From contig OY829329.1 of assembly GCA_963691655.1 (NCBI GenBank), forward strand, positions 64,722,852 through 64,786,851: a stretch of 64,000 bases of DNA, given 5' to 3'. This stretch comes from Toxonevra muliebris (lineage: Eukaryota; Arthropoda; Insecta; Diptera; Pallopteridae). Positions 33,671-45,252 of the stretch are shown here, piece by piece; within the stretch, counting starts at the first letter, position 1, and each line of letters opens with the position of its first letter. Both the position numbers and the translations under genes were made by a program. Below the pieces are notes generated by a model. It had not been told where the DNA came from and searched no databases. It saw only the letters and a program-made list of their open reading frames with translations.

Positions 33671-34259
33671 ACTGTAGAAAATAATATTAGATTCATGTTC
33701 ATTAACTGAAATTACACAAAAATTGGTTTTTCCCGTTGTTTTATGATGACTTGCGCAAGCGTACGCTTGATAAAACTATTAGTAGACTTGCAGCCGCCAT
33801 ATTGGTCCGCCATCATGCAAAATCAGAAAATGCCTGGCTCCATTCGAAAGTAGAGATAATAAGCTTTCATTTGAGTCTAAACATGCCCTAAAATACCGTA
33901 ACCAATTTTGGATAGGGGGGTGAAGGGGGGTTTCCCATTGTTCCATATACATATATAATTATATTTTCATTTATTTTTTTATAAAACAATTGCAAAAAAC
34001 AAATAAAATAAAATACGCACACTTTTCGTGAAATTTCACAACCACTTTACTTCGCTGTTGCGTGAAAACTAATTCGCTTCGTTTCTCGCTCAATCAATAT
34101 TTCGTAACGTCTCGCTGAACGATACTCGTTTTTCTTACTCAATAGAAAACTAAATTTGTTTTTCGCATGGTAGCTTTGCAATTTCCGGTTGAAATGGTGC
34201 ACTTGCAAGCACTTCATTTTCAAGCACTTGTCTGAAAAACCGCTGGGTTGTACGACACA

Positions 34260-37200
34260 CACACAAACTTTGTATACCACAAGAGTTTGAACTTGTTGGC
34301 TGGGATGCGAGTAGGAGTGAGGTACATTGAATAAATTTGCAATTACCCAAAATGCCAGAGTGGGGCCTGGCTGGGCGTCTCCATGTTTTTTTTCTTTTCT
34401 TGCATCGGGCGCAATATTTCAAAAGTCAAGAATTTTGAGAAATAAAAAAAAAAGAAATAGAATAAGAATCAAGTTTTTTAAGGTGTGAAAAAGTAGAAGC
34501 TAAAGAAAGAAAAAATAAAAACAAAAATCAATGAATAATATCCTTCATTCATACATTTCATTTCAATTTTTTTTTTTTTTTTCATAAGTTTTCTATTTTA
34601 TGTATGTATAAAGTCATGAAAAACGCATTTGTGTAACAAAACAAAAACCAGAAATTTTTATACAAAAATTATGTGTTCAGAAAAGGAACCTAAAAAAAAA
34701 AAAAAAAAACAAACAAAAAAAAATCATTAAAAATGAATTTGAGGTAAGGAAAGAAATAAAGAAAAAGAAAGGCATGATTTGCTTTAGCCCAAGTTAATGG
34801 CGGAAAGCCTCTCCTGTGTAATCAATCAGTTGTGAATTATATTGCTGAGATATTGCTACAGTTACTGCTGCTGCTGCTGCTGCTGCCTACCGTTACTGTT
34901 GCCTATTTTATTGATATTGCTGTCACAGTCACATTTTTAGTACTATGACCAAAAACGCCTGTAGGCTTTTCTAGCTTGAACTTCCAAATTGTTTGCTTCG
35001 ATATTTCAACAATATTTGTTGATTTTTTCCTTCATTTTATTTATTGTATTTGTAAGCTATAAATTCATCTTCATTCAATATTTGTTGTAAGGCACACAAA
35101 CACACACAAACACACACACACAATCGTTGAAATATCTACAATCACTACAAAAAAAAGCAACCGCTTTTGTGCAAAAAAAATTAGAAGAAAAAAAAATCAT
35201 CAATTTGACAATTTGATATTGATTTGTTGTTACACTCAGCGAAAAAAAAAAAAAACACAGAATTCTGTCTTAAGTAGAAACTAAAAACAATTTTCAGTAA
35301 TTTTAACTAGCACTATTCTTAAAAAGTTACAACTAAATCAACGATGTCAAACTCATCTACTCCTTATGTAGTATAAAAGAAGTTATCATTTAATAATCAT
35401 TTTCAGAACAATCCAAATCTTTTTAATTGGGAGTGAGCACATTAAAGATCGCAAACATGTGTGCGTTTGTATAAAAACAATTTCTGTTTGGGGAGAGTAA
35501 GTAGAAAAGAGAGTAGTTGAATAGAGAGACCGCGCACAGTTAGAAAAAAAAACAATAACATTTTATTTTTCAAACACTTAGGTAGTTGAGCAAATGAGAG
35601 CATTGGTTTTCTTCTTCGCTCTCTCGAGCATAAAACAAATCGGACTCCTTTCTTCTCACATTAGATCTTCTTTCCCCTCACTACAGCAATTCTTCTCGTT
35701 TATAGCCAAACGGACTCAAGAGCACATAACTACTATACAACATAGAATTTTTTATTGCCAGTAGAATTAATCTCCACTAGAGTGGCACATCATTAAGGAG
35801 ACATTCCAGATTAAAATTGGAAACAACATTTTTTTTTTGGGGATTTTTTTATTTTTTTTTTAACTATGATATTTAATAACAAAATTTTTTAAAGATATTG
35901 TAAGTATCTTATTGAAGAAGAAAAAAAAATTGTTGGAACCACTTTTAATCCAAAATGGCGGTAGTAGAGAGCAGGGCCATAGCCAGGATTTTTTTTGAGG
36001 GGGTATTTTCATTCAAAGAAAATATTCATATAAAATTTTTATGAAACTGATGTTTAAATACAATAAATTGGATACGATGAAGCATTTGATGGACCCTATC
36101 AGACTAGGAAGAAAAGTGGAGAAATGTCTTAAAGCTTTGAAGCCAAATAATTTCTGTTTTCTCGAAAACTTGTTTTTGGAGATTAGGTCTCTTTTTTTAG
36201 TACACCAAGGCATAATTATATACTATTACTATCACTATTATTTTAGAAGAGTATTCCTGAAACAGTAAGGAATCCAAACAAACAAAAAATAGATGTTCAA
36301 ATATATATTTATTTTTCTTTTTACTTTTTAACTTGAACTCAGGCTTTCTTCTGTGTTGTCATTGAGTTTTCTAACTCCCCTTTCTTTTACAATCAGTGTA
36401 TTACTTTGCGTATACACTTTAAAAAGGTGTTTTCAGTATACTTTTTGCGCTTGCTTTTCTAATCTTGACGCTGATATTTGTGATGGCGATGATGATGTGC
36501 AAAACAAAAAAAAAAAAAAAAAATATTGTGCGTTTAATTTACAGCATATCCAAATATTCGTCAGCCGTTCCATCATTTATTTGTTCAGCAAGAAGGCAGC
36601 AAATACGTCTCCAATATGTCAAAATAAAGTTTTACAATTCTATTTTCAAAATGAGCGACAACCTATGACAAAAATTACAACAAGAACAACAATTTGTTAA
36701 GCGTCGTGTTAACTTGAGATTACAACATCATCAACGACACACACACACATACACACACGCATACAACACTTTGAGCTGTCAACGACTCTGTTAAATACAG
36801 AACGAAAGAAGCGCGTTTCTTATACATGCATACATACAAACATACGCCAAACTGACCTAATCTCTGATGCCGTAATATTTGAGTATATAAATGTATATAT
36901 AGTTACAAGCAAACTCCTTCATCTTTTCTCTCTTTCTACATACTTCAACTTCATCAATGTCATTCATACATGTATACAAAAATATACTCATACACCACCA
37001 CACACTCTCTTACCTTAAAACTGTAGCTTTACTCTCTTACAGTTTTTTTTTATGAGAGTCACATTTGAAAACATCACACTTCTCAATATTCAGCAAAAAA
37101 AAAAAAAAAAAAACTGAAAATTGCTAAAGAAAAAACTTTCAAAATTACTTTTGTAGGGTGTTGCCATAGTGTGTGTGTGTGTGTGTGTGTGTGTCAATGT

Positions 37201-37984
37201 GTATGTATGTGTGTCACAGCATCACACATTTTTTCTATAGGTACTACATACATACATACTATATATCCCGTAATGGGAACGTAATTGCCTATTGTGAAAT
37301 TATCAAAACAGATGCGAAGTAGAGAAAAAGTTGGGCAAGCTTTTCTTTTCTTCTCTCGTCTCGTCTCATCTCATTTCTTATTACTTTTTTTGTTACTTTT
37401 CTTTCTTTCCTTTTTTATGTTTGCTGTTGTTGTTGTTGTTGTTATTTTTGTTGCCTGGAAAAAAATTGCTTCGGATCATAAGGCGCTACTTTTTTATGAG
37501 TTGACAGTAATTGATGAGCTGCTGGTGCTATTTCTTCAAGTAGTTAGTAATAGAAGTTTTTAAAGCATTTTACAGAATTTTTGTGTCACACCTGAGATCT
37601 TGGAACATATTTTTATTTGAATTGAGTTGAAATTGCTGTTGCTAAATTATTTTAGAATAGTAGTTAAAAAACCCCAAAAAAAAAAAAAAATTGGCCTTGA
37701 CATTGATAATGTTATGCTTAAACAAAAATGCAAATTCCCATTTCTAAAAAAAAAAACGAAGCAAACTTCTGGCATGTTGAACCCAATATTAAAATCATCT
37801 CATTTTATCAGACAGCATTAGACTCTAGGAATACTAGGCATGAATTCTGGTCACAGCCCATCGCTCAGGAATCGTTTGAAAAACAGAATTCTGAGTAAAG
37901 TAAGGAAGTTTAAATTGTTATTTAATTTAATAAAGTTTTGTATTTTTTTAAATAAATATTTCGTGTGCAATAAAATATGCGTTA
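34260..37984. other. AT-rich non-coding stretch
   Basis: CA/GT runs (35096-35120, 36740-36760, 37170-37193), CTG triplets at 34867-34886, and long A/T tracts. One family J end, CAGGGCCATAGCCAGGATTT, lies at 35973 with no visible partner end. No gene was recognised. Confidence 0.45.
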
Positions 37985-38138
37985 GATGCTAAACGACCCC
38001 GCTTTCGTCTACCATCCTTTGCCACAAAACACAATTGCGAGAACAATATCAAAGAAAAAAAACTGGCTCTTTGAGATTTTGGTTCTCTTGATTTCTTTTC
38101 TCATTTAACGAAAATTGCGCTTTGTTTGTAATTGTGAT

Positions 38139-39472
38139 CAGCGATGTCAATTTGCGGGGAATTCCCCGATTTGTGGGGAATTTTACTTAGTACGGGGAAT
38201 CGGGGAATGAGCTGCTTTTTGCAGGGAATTTGAAACAGTCCAGCTTTTAGTTGATAAAATCTGTAGAATATTTTTTGACAATTTTTATGTAATGTAAATC
38301 GTTTAACTTTTGCAATACTTCATATTTTGGGTCTTATAATCTTCATCTCTTCTTGAAAAAGCCCTGCACTTTCTTGGTTTGGAGAAATTGATTTGTGAAA
38401 AAGTGTGTAATTCGAAAGTATTGTATTTCAAAAGTATTTTGTAAAAATTTCAGAGAGAAACTCGAAGCGCTTTCGTAGATATAGACGATTATAGCGGCGA
38501 GTGTCAGTCAGGCCAAAACAGTCGCGCAGCGCTTCGGCTATTCAGAAAGGCTCAGCTTTGCCTTCGTCCAGCACCTCCTGATTAATAATTCCGGACTGCG
38601 ATTGCATCGGTCACCGATCTGTGCGTTATGCAGATGCACCTCTCGGTCGTATTGGGCTGGAGGAAGGTCCGTTGGGTATTTGTCGATATATTTAAAAACC
38701 TATAGCCAAAACTTTGAACCCATTCTTCTCAAAACAAGGTTTTTGCCATTGGCACGTACGGTCTAAAATTTAAATATGTTTTACTATACAACAATGGCCC
38801 CAGGAGATAATTGAAAAAAAAGTTTGGTAAAAAAAGTTTTGGCAACGTTGTACTTTCGAAAAAATTCCAATTTTTGGAAAAACTAATCTGTCCGCCAAAA
38901 TTCGCGTAGTTGGAAGGCGGTAGAATTTATATATTTTGATCAAACAGCACCTGTCTTGGATCCATGTAACTAATCACCATTTGAAAATTTTTATCGAACA
39001 CGTTTTTTATTTAATCTTTCGAAGAATGAAAAAAGAAAATCTTAAAAAACCAAAATGTGACTATTTCTGTTTTTTCAAAATCAAAAATAGTTTTGACTTT
39101 TTTTTCAAAAGGAAACATTTTTTGTTTTTATTGGGGTCAAAAGAAAGCCCATGTATTTTCCTTTGAGTGTTTATCTATCAAAATGAACGTCGAGTAACTC
39201 AGTACACCGGATTCATTTGAGCTCAATCGGTTTTTAGAGTGGGTTTCTTTGAGATGAAATCCCCTATGTGTTGAAAGAATTCCGGATTCAGAAAGTACCT
39301 TACTATTAACCTACCAGTTCTGCAGCACATTAAAATAACATAAACCGTGATCAATTTTAAGCGTGTGTCGCTTTTATAATATAAAATTATACCGGTGCGG
39401 GGAATTTGATTGAAAATCGGGGAATTTCTCGAGGGCTATCGGGGAGACAGAAAAAATGAGTTGGCATCCCTG
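38139..39472 (+). mobile_element. Non-autonomous hAT-like element, 1334 bp (family B, copy 2)
   Basis: Starts CAGCGATGTCAATTTGCGGG and ends GAGTTGGCATCCCTG. The target duplication is ATTGTGAT/ATTGTAAT (38131-38138, 39473-39480, one difference). The unoccupied paralogous site is at 7418-7425 in another family G copy. Subterminal CGGGGAAT repeats lie at both ends. An internal segment (GCACCTCCTGATTAATAA to CCGTTGGGTA) is shared with the copy at 62437. No transposase frame is present. Confidence 0.9.
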
Positions 39473-39480
39473 ATTGTAAT

Positions 39481-42400
39481 TGTCTCCCAACAAAAACTCA
39501 ATCGGGAGAGCAACAACAAAGAAAAACAAAAACTTGCTCTTTGACTTTCTTGTTCTCTCGACTCTCACTCTTCGACTAACACTCTCTCATTTAAGTACGT
39601 TTACACTATGCATGTAATAAAAAAGTTACTTGTGTGCTTTTGGCTACTCAGCTTCGTTTACGAGAACACAACAACAATTTATCTCTTCTTTATTTATTGG
39701 TTAATCGATATTGTGGAGGGAGAAAAGAGAACAGATGCAGTAAATTGCTTTCATCTCATAGAAGATCAAAGTTGTGTCTCTTTTTCGCTCTTCTACGTCA
39801 TTCAACTAGTTAAGTAAAAAAAAAAAATATTTAAATGTAATTGATTAAATAAAATTGAGTAAATTGAACGTTTAGTTAGGGTTTTCATAAGTTTGCTTAT
39901 TAGGTGTCGTATCCCCTCATTTTCCGTAAATTCTCTCATTTTTCATACAAAATTATACGACAGTATATGGAAGGTTATGAACTGGCCAAGTGTAAAAAAT
40001 ATTCACGTCAGCATGTGTAATGCCACACACAACGTTTTTTTTTTTATCAGGAGTAAGTTTAGTTCAAGTTAAGCAGGACTCAATTTGTTCTAAATTCAAG
40101 CAACGACTCAGGTTCTTTTTTTTGTTTTTAGGGTTGTGTTCAAGTCATTTAATTATAGATTTCAAGCCTAAGTTCAAGTCTCAAAAAGGAAATTGAGTAA
40201 TTTTTTGATTTTAAGTCCTGATTCCGGTACAATTTCTATTTTCTAGCTTAAGTTTTAAGCAGATTTGAAATATTTTCTGATTTTAGTTTTCATTTCAAGT
40301 CCAATTAAATGAGCTATGAAGCCAATTTAGACCTTAATAAGGTAGCACTTGAATAGCTAATTGACATATAAATATATAAAGTTTTAATGATTTTCTGTTT
40401 GCAGGTTTCAAGCCAGGATTCAATAATTGATAATTTCAATTATTTTCTGATCTTATGAGATCAGGTGTTTGTAAATAAATGAGGCCTGAATTATTTTCTA
40501 ACTTAAAACCATTAAATTCTGAGTTTAAACTTGGATTCAGGTTCTCTAAAGGGAAGCCTTAAATGCTTTTATATCGCGGTTCAAATATTGTTTTTGCCTT
40601 TAAGTTTAAGTTATTTAAATGTGAATTATTTTCTGGTTTTAGGATTTGATTTAGGTCTAAGTAGAAGACGATTGGTTTAAAGCCTCAATTCAAGTCTTAG
40701 TAAAGCAGATCTTTAGTCTAAGATATTAGGTTTAAGTAAAGGGAACCGGATCAACTTTCTAACTTGAATTCCGAATTCAGGCTTAAGGTAATGAGTGCTG
40801 ATTTTTGGTATCGCTAAAGCCTTAAGCCTGAATTAATTTTCCAGATATCAAGTCTAATTAGAAAATAAAATTCAAATGAAGTTGAATTAAAATTTTTCTG
40901 ATTTCAACATTGAAATCAAATTTTCAGGTCTGAATTTAGTCTTTTTTGAAGAAGGGGCGTGACTCCTTTTCTGATTTCAGCATCGAATAAAAACCTTTCA
41001 GAAAGGAATTCACTTAGATTTGAAAAAAGGTTTTGAAACACTTTTGGATATCAGAGCGGAGTTCTAAATTTTCGGAGTTGTATTCATTTCTTATTTAAAG
41101 CGAAAAAGCGTGAATCACTTTCTGATTTTGGCGTCGAATTACAATTTTTTCATTAACAAAATCAGCTCGTTTTGTATCTCTTTCTGATTACAAATTTCAG
41201 TTTTAGTTTTTCAAATCTGAATTCAGTTCTCTTTAAACTTAAACTCAAATTCGTGCTCAAACTTTTCAGGTTTCAATTCAATTTTAATTGCCGCATTGAA
41301 CTTAAATCTGATCTGGCTATGGACGGCTATTTAAATTTTCACGTAATTTATTATGCCTGCTAAATTCATTAGTGAAATAATTAAATAACAACAATGATAT
41401 TAACTCCAAAATGAAATTCAATTCTAAATGAACTTGAAAAAATTTAACTGAAATTAATAGTAAAATGACTACGCAATTCAATACCTGTGAATATTTTTTT
41501 TAACTCCTATAACAACTTGAGCATGTGTATGTGCTATTGTTCACTCATTAAGGAATTTCAATAGATGCGAATTTGCACATTTGATTAGTGTGTGCATGAT
41601 ACTAACAGGTAGTAGAGATGGAGAGGGAGTGGTTGAAGGTATTTAAGGCAGGAAGGAAAGCAAAGCAAGCAGGCATTCATATAGTTCCGGTGTCATCAGC
41701 AGTATCGTCAACATTGTTGCAAAGTTCGTGGTTGTGGTGCAACACATAGTAGAGATACTAGTGCAATGTTGCGATTGTGATGCATTCCATTATTTGAATG
41801 ACACAACAACAATAACAACAACAACAATAACAGCAACATTACATAACAGCAATCATTTCTCTTCATATACTTAAATATGCATTGAGATAGACGACAAAGA
41901 GATATTGTTAATGTTGAGTAATTTGTATCTATTTCAAAATCGATGATGTCGGATTATAACGCCAAAGTATCATCATAAAGTGTCGACTATGTCGAGTATG
42001 CATGTACATATGTACGTATGTGTGTGTGTGTGTGTGTGTGTGTACTAAATTGTCATACAATAAATGGGTGAGCAGTTAACACCCACTGTTAGTTATATTA
42101 CAATTTATATGTGAGTGTATATGTGAAATGAAGAGAGTGGCAGGGGGAGATGTAATAGTGAGAGAAGCTCTTGAAAGAGCGAATTTGTATTAAGTTTTGA
42201 CGTGTTTTGACTTGAATATATGTATGTATATATATTTATATATGTATGTATGTATGTGTATATATGTATGTATTGTTGTAGTTATGTAAACGATTTTGCA
42301 GTTGCGTTGATAATAAATTTTGCGATAAGTTTGATGATTTTGTTCACTAGCTGGCTCGCTGGCTGGCTGGCTGACTGACTGGCACTTGAAATGATATCAC

Positions 42401-43968
42401 GTGCATCATATCTAAACATCAACGTGCTTGGACTTTGTATACGAATAATTGAGTGTGTCATTATTGGCAGCGACAGCAACATCGCCATCGCCATCACAAT
42501 CTCCAACGACGCCATCATCATCATTATCATCATAAAACTGACAAATACAAGTGACAGTTTATTGTCAATGCAAATATTTGAAGTGTTTCCATTTTCATTT
42601 GATGATATTCTCGAATACGAATACGAGTACGGTTACGAGTACGAGCACGGGTACGGGTATGTATGTATGTATATATTTAACAATATATACGGGTATAATA
42701 TGCTGCTTTCTTAGAAGGAAGTTCTGGCTTGTTTGCTTTTCCCTATCCTCTTTCTTGTCTCTAATTTTGTTCTGAAGGATGCATGGTGCGTGGGGTTCAA
42801 CATTAATGTTTATTATCGTAGTGTACTTGATGGACGACGACGTACAAAATGAGTGGCAGGAAACAATTTATTTGCGTTAAGTTTTGTGACATAACAACAA
42901 CAATAGCTACAACAATAATACCAACAAAATGATCAATTGTGTTGCAGAGCTGTCAGGAGGCCGTCACGGTATTCCCATCATCGTCCCTCTCTCTCTCTCT
43001 CTCTCTCTCTTTTTCTTACTCTGTGAGAACATTGATTGTCTTCTGTTAGCTTCTGTTTCAATGAATGACTTATACTTGCCCACTGGCTCTCTCTCTCTCT
43101 CCCTCTCTCATTGTTTCGTTGATTTCATTTCACTATTTTGAGCATTTGAGCATATCTGTTATGTTTATTTGACAGTTTGGTAATTTTCTTGTCAAATGTT
43201 TACATATTTGCACAAGCGTAACAAGTGGCAGAGTCCTAGTTCTTGTGTCACAATCACCGCCATGCCTAATACTATTCGCATTTCGCACGCTACCCCATGT
43301 GACAAGGACATGTCATGTGGCGTGTTGTTCCTGTTTCTATTGCCTATTGATAGTTTTTGTTATCGAAAGCTAAATTATTTGTGCATACATGCAGTAGCAG
43401 TGACAAGCAGTAGCACTTGATAACTAAATTATGACTGTCAATGCTGCTGCTAATGGTATGGATAAAAGTTAAATAATAATTTTCTACGTGATTGAAATTT
43501 TCTAGTACAGAAGATTTTTCAGAATTTCAAAAATAACAATTTCATGAAATAGTTCAAGTAAAAATTTAAAATTTTCCACGAAAACTACTGGAAATTTACT
43601 TAATTGAGAAAATTTGTTCTACATACATGGTTCAATTTTTATATATAGTAAAAACAATCCAACAACAAAACACATTCAAAATTAACGAACACATGAGAGC
43701 ATAAGAGAAATTTGAAATTTTAAATATAGTAAAAATAATCCAACAACAACACACATTCAAAATTAAAGAACACATGAGAGCAGAAGAGAGCTTCAATCTA
43801 TGAGATTTTAATTGTTTATCTGTGTTGTTGTAATTCTGGTATTGGGTGTGTTTGTATTGCAGCAGTTTTTATTGCTTTCACTCCCAAATATGTGCGCTTA
43901 CTCTCACTCTCTGAGTAATTTTCCATACGGTGCCAAAAACTACAACAAAATATTTACTTAGGAAGTAA
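39481..43968. other. Non-coding stretch including a degenerate repeat block
   Basis: The rest of the family G copy runs to about 39745. From about 40070 to 41300 there are loosely repeated phrases such as TTTCAAGTC, GATTTTAGG and TGAATTCAGG, like a decayed short-period repeat. Microsatellites follow: GT (42018-42043), TATG (42240-42270), CT (42988-43010) and TACGAG-like (42612-42660). No gene was recognised. Confidence 0.45.
43643..43800 (+). repeat. Tandem duplication, two units of about 81 bp
   Basis: ATATAGTAAAAACAATCCAA with CACATTCAAAATTAACGAAC and ACATGAGAGCA is followed 81 bp later by a second copy with few changes. It has no coding content. Confidence 0.8.
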
Positions 43969-43976
43969 CGTGTATT

Positions 43977-44925
43977 TACGGTTGCCACTTTGGTACAATT
44001 CTACCAAAACTGGTACATTTTTTTCCATTTTTCTGTGCTTGGTACATTGGTACATGTTTTTACAATCTGGTACATTCTGTGGGCAAAGTTAACTTTCTTA
44101 ATAATTAAGAATTGTAAACTTATTTTCAAAATATTTGTTGTTGAAAAAGGTAAAATTTAAATATACATAAAATGTAATGCTTTCAAAAGAATTGTGTGTC
44201 GGATGGTAAGAGTCTCATTATATCTAGTCGGTCTAAGACTATTTTTAAAATACAAAATATATTTTAATTGATGTGTTACTTTTTATTAAGGATGAAGTCT
44301 GGTGTTCCGCCAAATTTTTAAAGTTATTTCGGGAATTTTTTATTATAACAAAATAAAATACAGTTATTTAATTTTTTTTATATGTTACTATTGATATCTT
44401 TAATTGTACAAAAAAAAATTGTTGGAGTTTATTTTACGATCTTTTTTAGCGTACTTTTACGTCCAAAGTGGATACCTAAAAAAAAGTGTGGGGCTGGCCC
44501 GGGTTTAAACATGTTGATTAAAAACCAACAAAATCGCGTTGTTTTCTGTTGAAAATCGTTGCAAAAAATGATTAAAAATAAACAATTCTACTACCTGCTA
44601 GAGCCATTGGCGTGTAAAATAATATTTTAAAAGTTCAGCCCAATCAGTTCGATAGAATTCTCTTAGACCTCTGGGCCGGTCAAAAAAACCTTGTTTCGGG
44701 AAAAACGATTTTAAAGTTTTAACGAGAGATAAAGTTTACTTTCAATATATTGTACTTTCGAAATACATTTAAAAAAAATGCTCGATTTTTTGAAACTCAA
44801 ACACCAGACTACATCCTTAATAAATACCATTTAATGTTACACATTATATTAGTACATTTTTTCTCCATTTGGTACATGTTTTGGTAAATATTGGTACAAA
44901 ATAAAATGAGTAAGTGGCAACCGTG
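43977..44925 (-). mobile_element. Family C composite element, 949 bp, carrying a nested family D element
   Basis: The ends are TACGGTTGCCACTT and, inverted, CACGGTTGCCACTT. The target duplication is CGTGTATT/CGTTTATT (43969-43976, 44926-44933, one difference). It is the reverse orientation of 2481-2988. The family D insert at 44290-44816 lies at the same internal position as in 51843-52848, so the pair moved as a unit. Confidence 0.8.
44290..44816 (+). mobile_element. TTAA-flanked element nested in family C (family D, copy 2)
   Basis: TTAA lies at 44286-44289 and 44817-44820. It starts GGATGAAGTCTGGTGTTC and ends AACACCAGACTACATCC, a clear inverted pair of about 17 bp. The interior matches 20740-21363, including GGGGCTGGCCCGGG. 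Confidence 0.8.
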
Positions 44926-45055
44926 CGTTTATTGTTTGAGAATACTCTCTTAGGAAATGCTCTCATAAAAACCGTTATGAATTTAATGGTTTGCAGAAAA
45001 GTCTTTGGAAAGATCGGAATTTAACGACGATACACTATAAGGGCATATTCACCTA

Positions 45056-45252
45056 CCGAGTACTGCACTCTCTTTTAGTTTTTTTACATGAACTTTTTCA
45101 CTCTCCTAAATTAAGAACGTACGAACTTCATATAAAAGATAATGTCATATTCAATGGCAAAGAGAGAGAAAGAGAATGTTTTCTCTAATAAGATTGCCAA
45201 CATGCTGGCAAATTTGATTGGGTTTGAAATAGTTATGAAACCAGGCATTAGT
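45056..45252. repeat. Family A foldback remnant followed by half of a family I MITE
   Basis: 45056-45183 has CTGCACTCTCTTTTAG, ACATGAACTTTTTCACTCTC and the partly inverted right arm. From 45184, GATTGCCAACATGCTGGC and ATGAAACCAGGCATTA match the right half of family I. Confidence 0.5.

Larger units (their letters stand above)
32239..33953 (-). mobile_element. Second mariner-like element with long inverted termini, interrupted
   Basis: The left end (32239-32310) contains AATGGGAGACC, a C-run and TGTCCAAAATTGGTTA. The right end (33885-33953), inverted, contains ACAATGGGAAAC, CCCCCTATCC and AAAATTGGTTA. The roughly 70-bp inverted ends flank a dead transposase (32370-33328) and a foldback insert (33329-33670). 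The exact outer nucleotides are masked by a TATA repeat on the left. Confidence 0.6.
31899..34250. mobile_element. Possible older element (family M) enclosing the second mariner
   Basis: The left edge is ACAACTTCCCAGCGGT and the right edge, inverted, GTACAACCCAGCGGT. Both flanking arms (31910-32100 and 34185-34240) carry repeated AAGCACTT/AAGTGCTT motifs, as subterminal repeats would. The mariner at about 32239-33953 sits between the arms. The flanks are GT- and CA-rich, so I could not define a target duplication. Confidence 0.4.
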
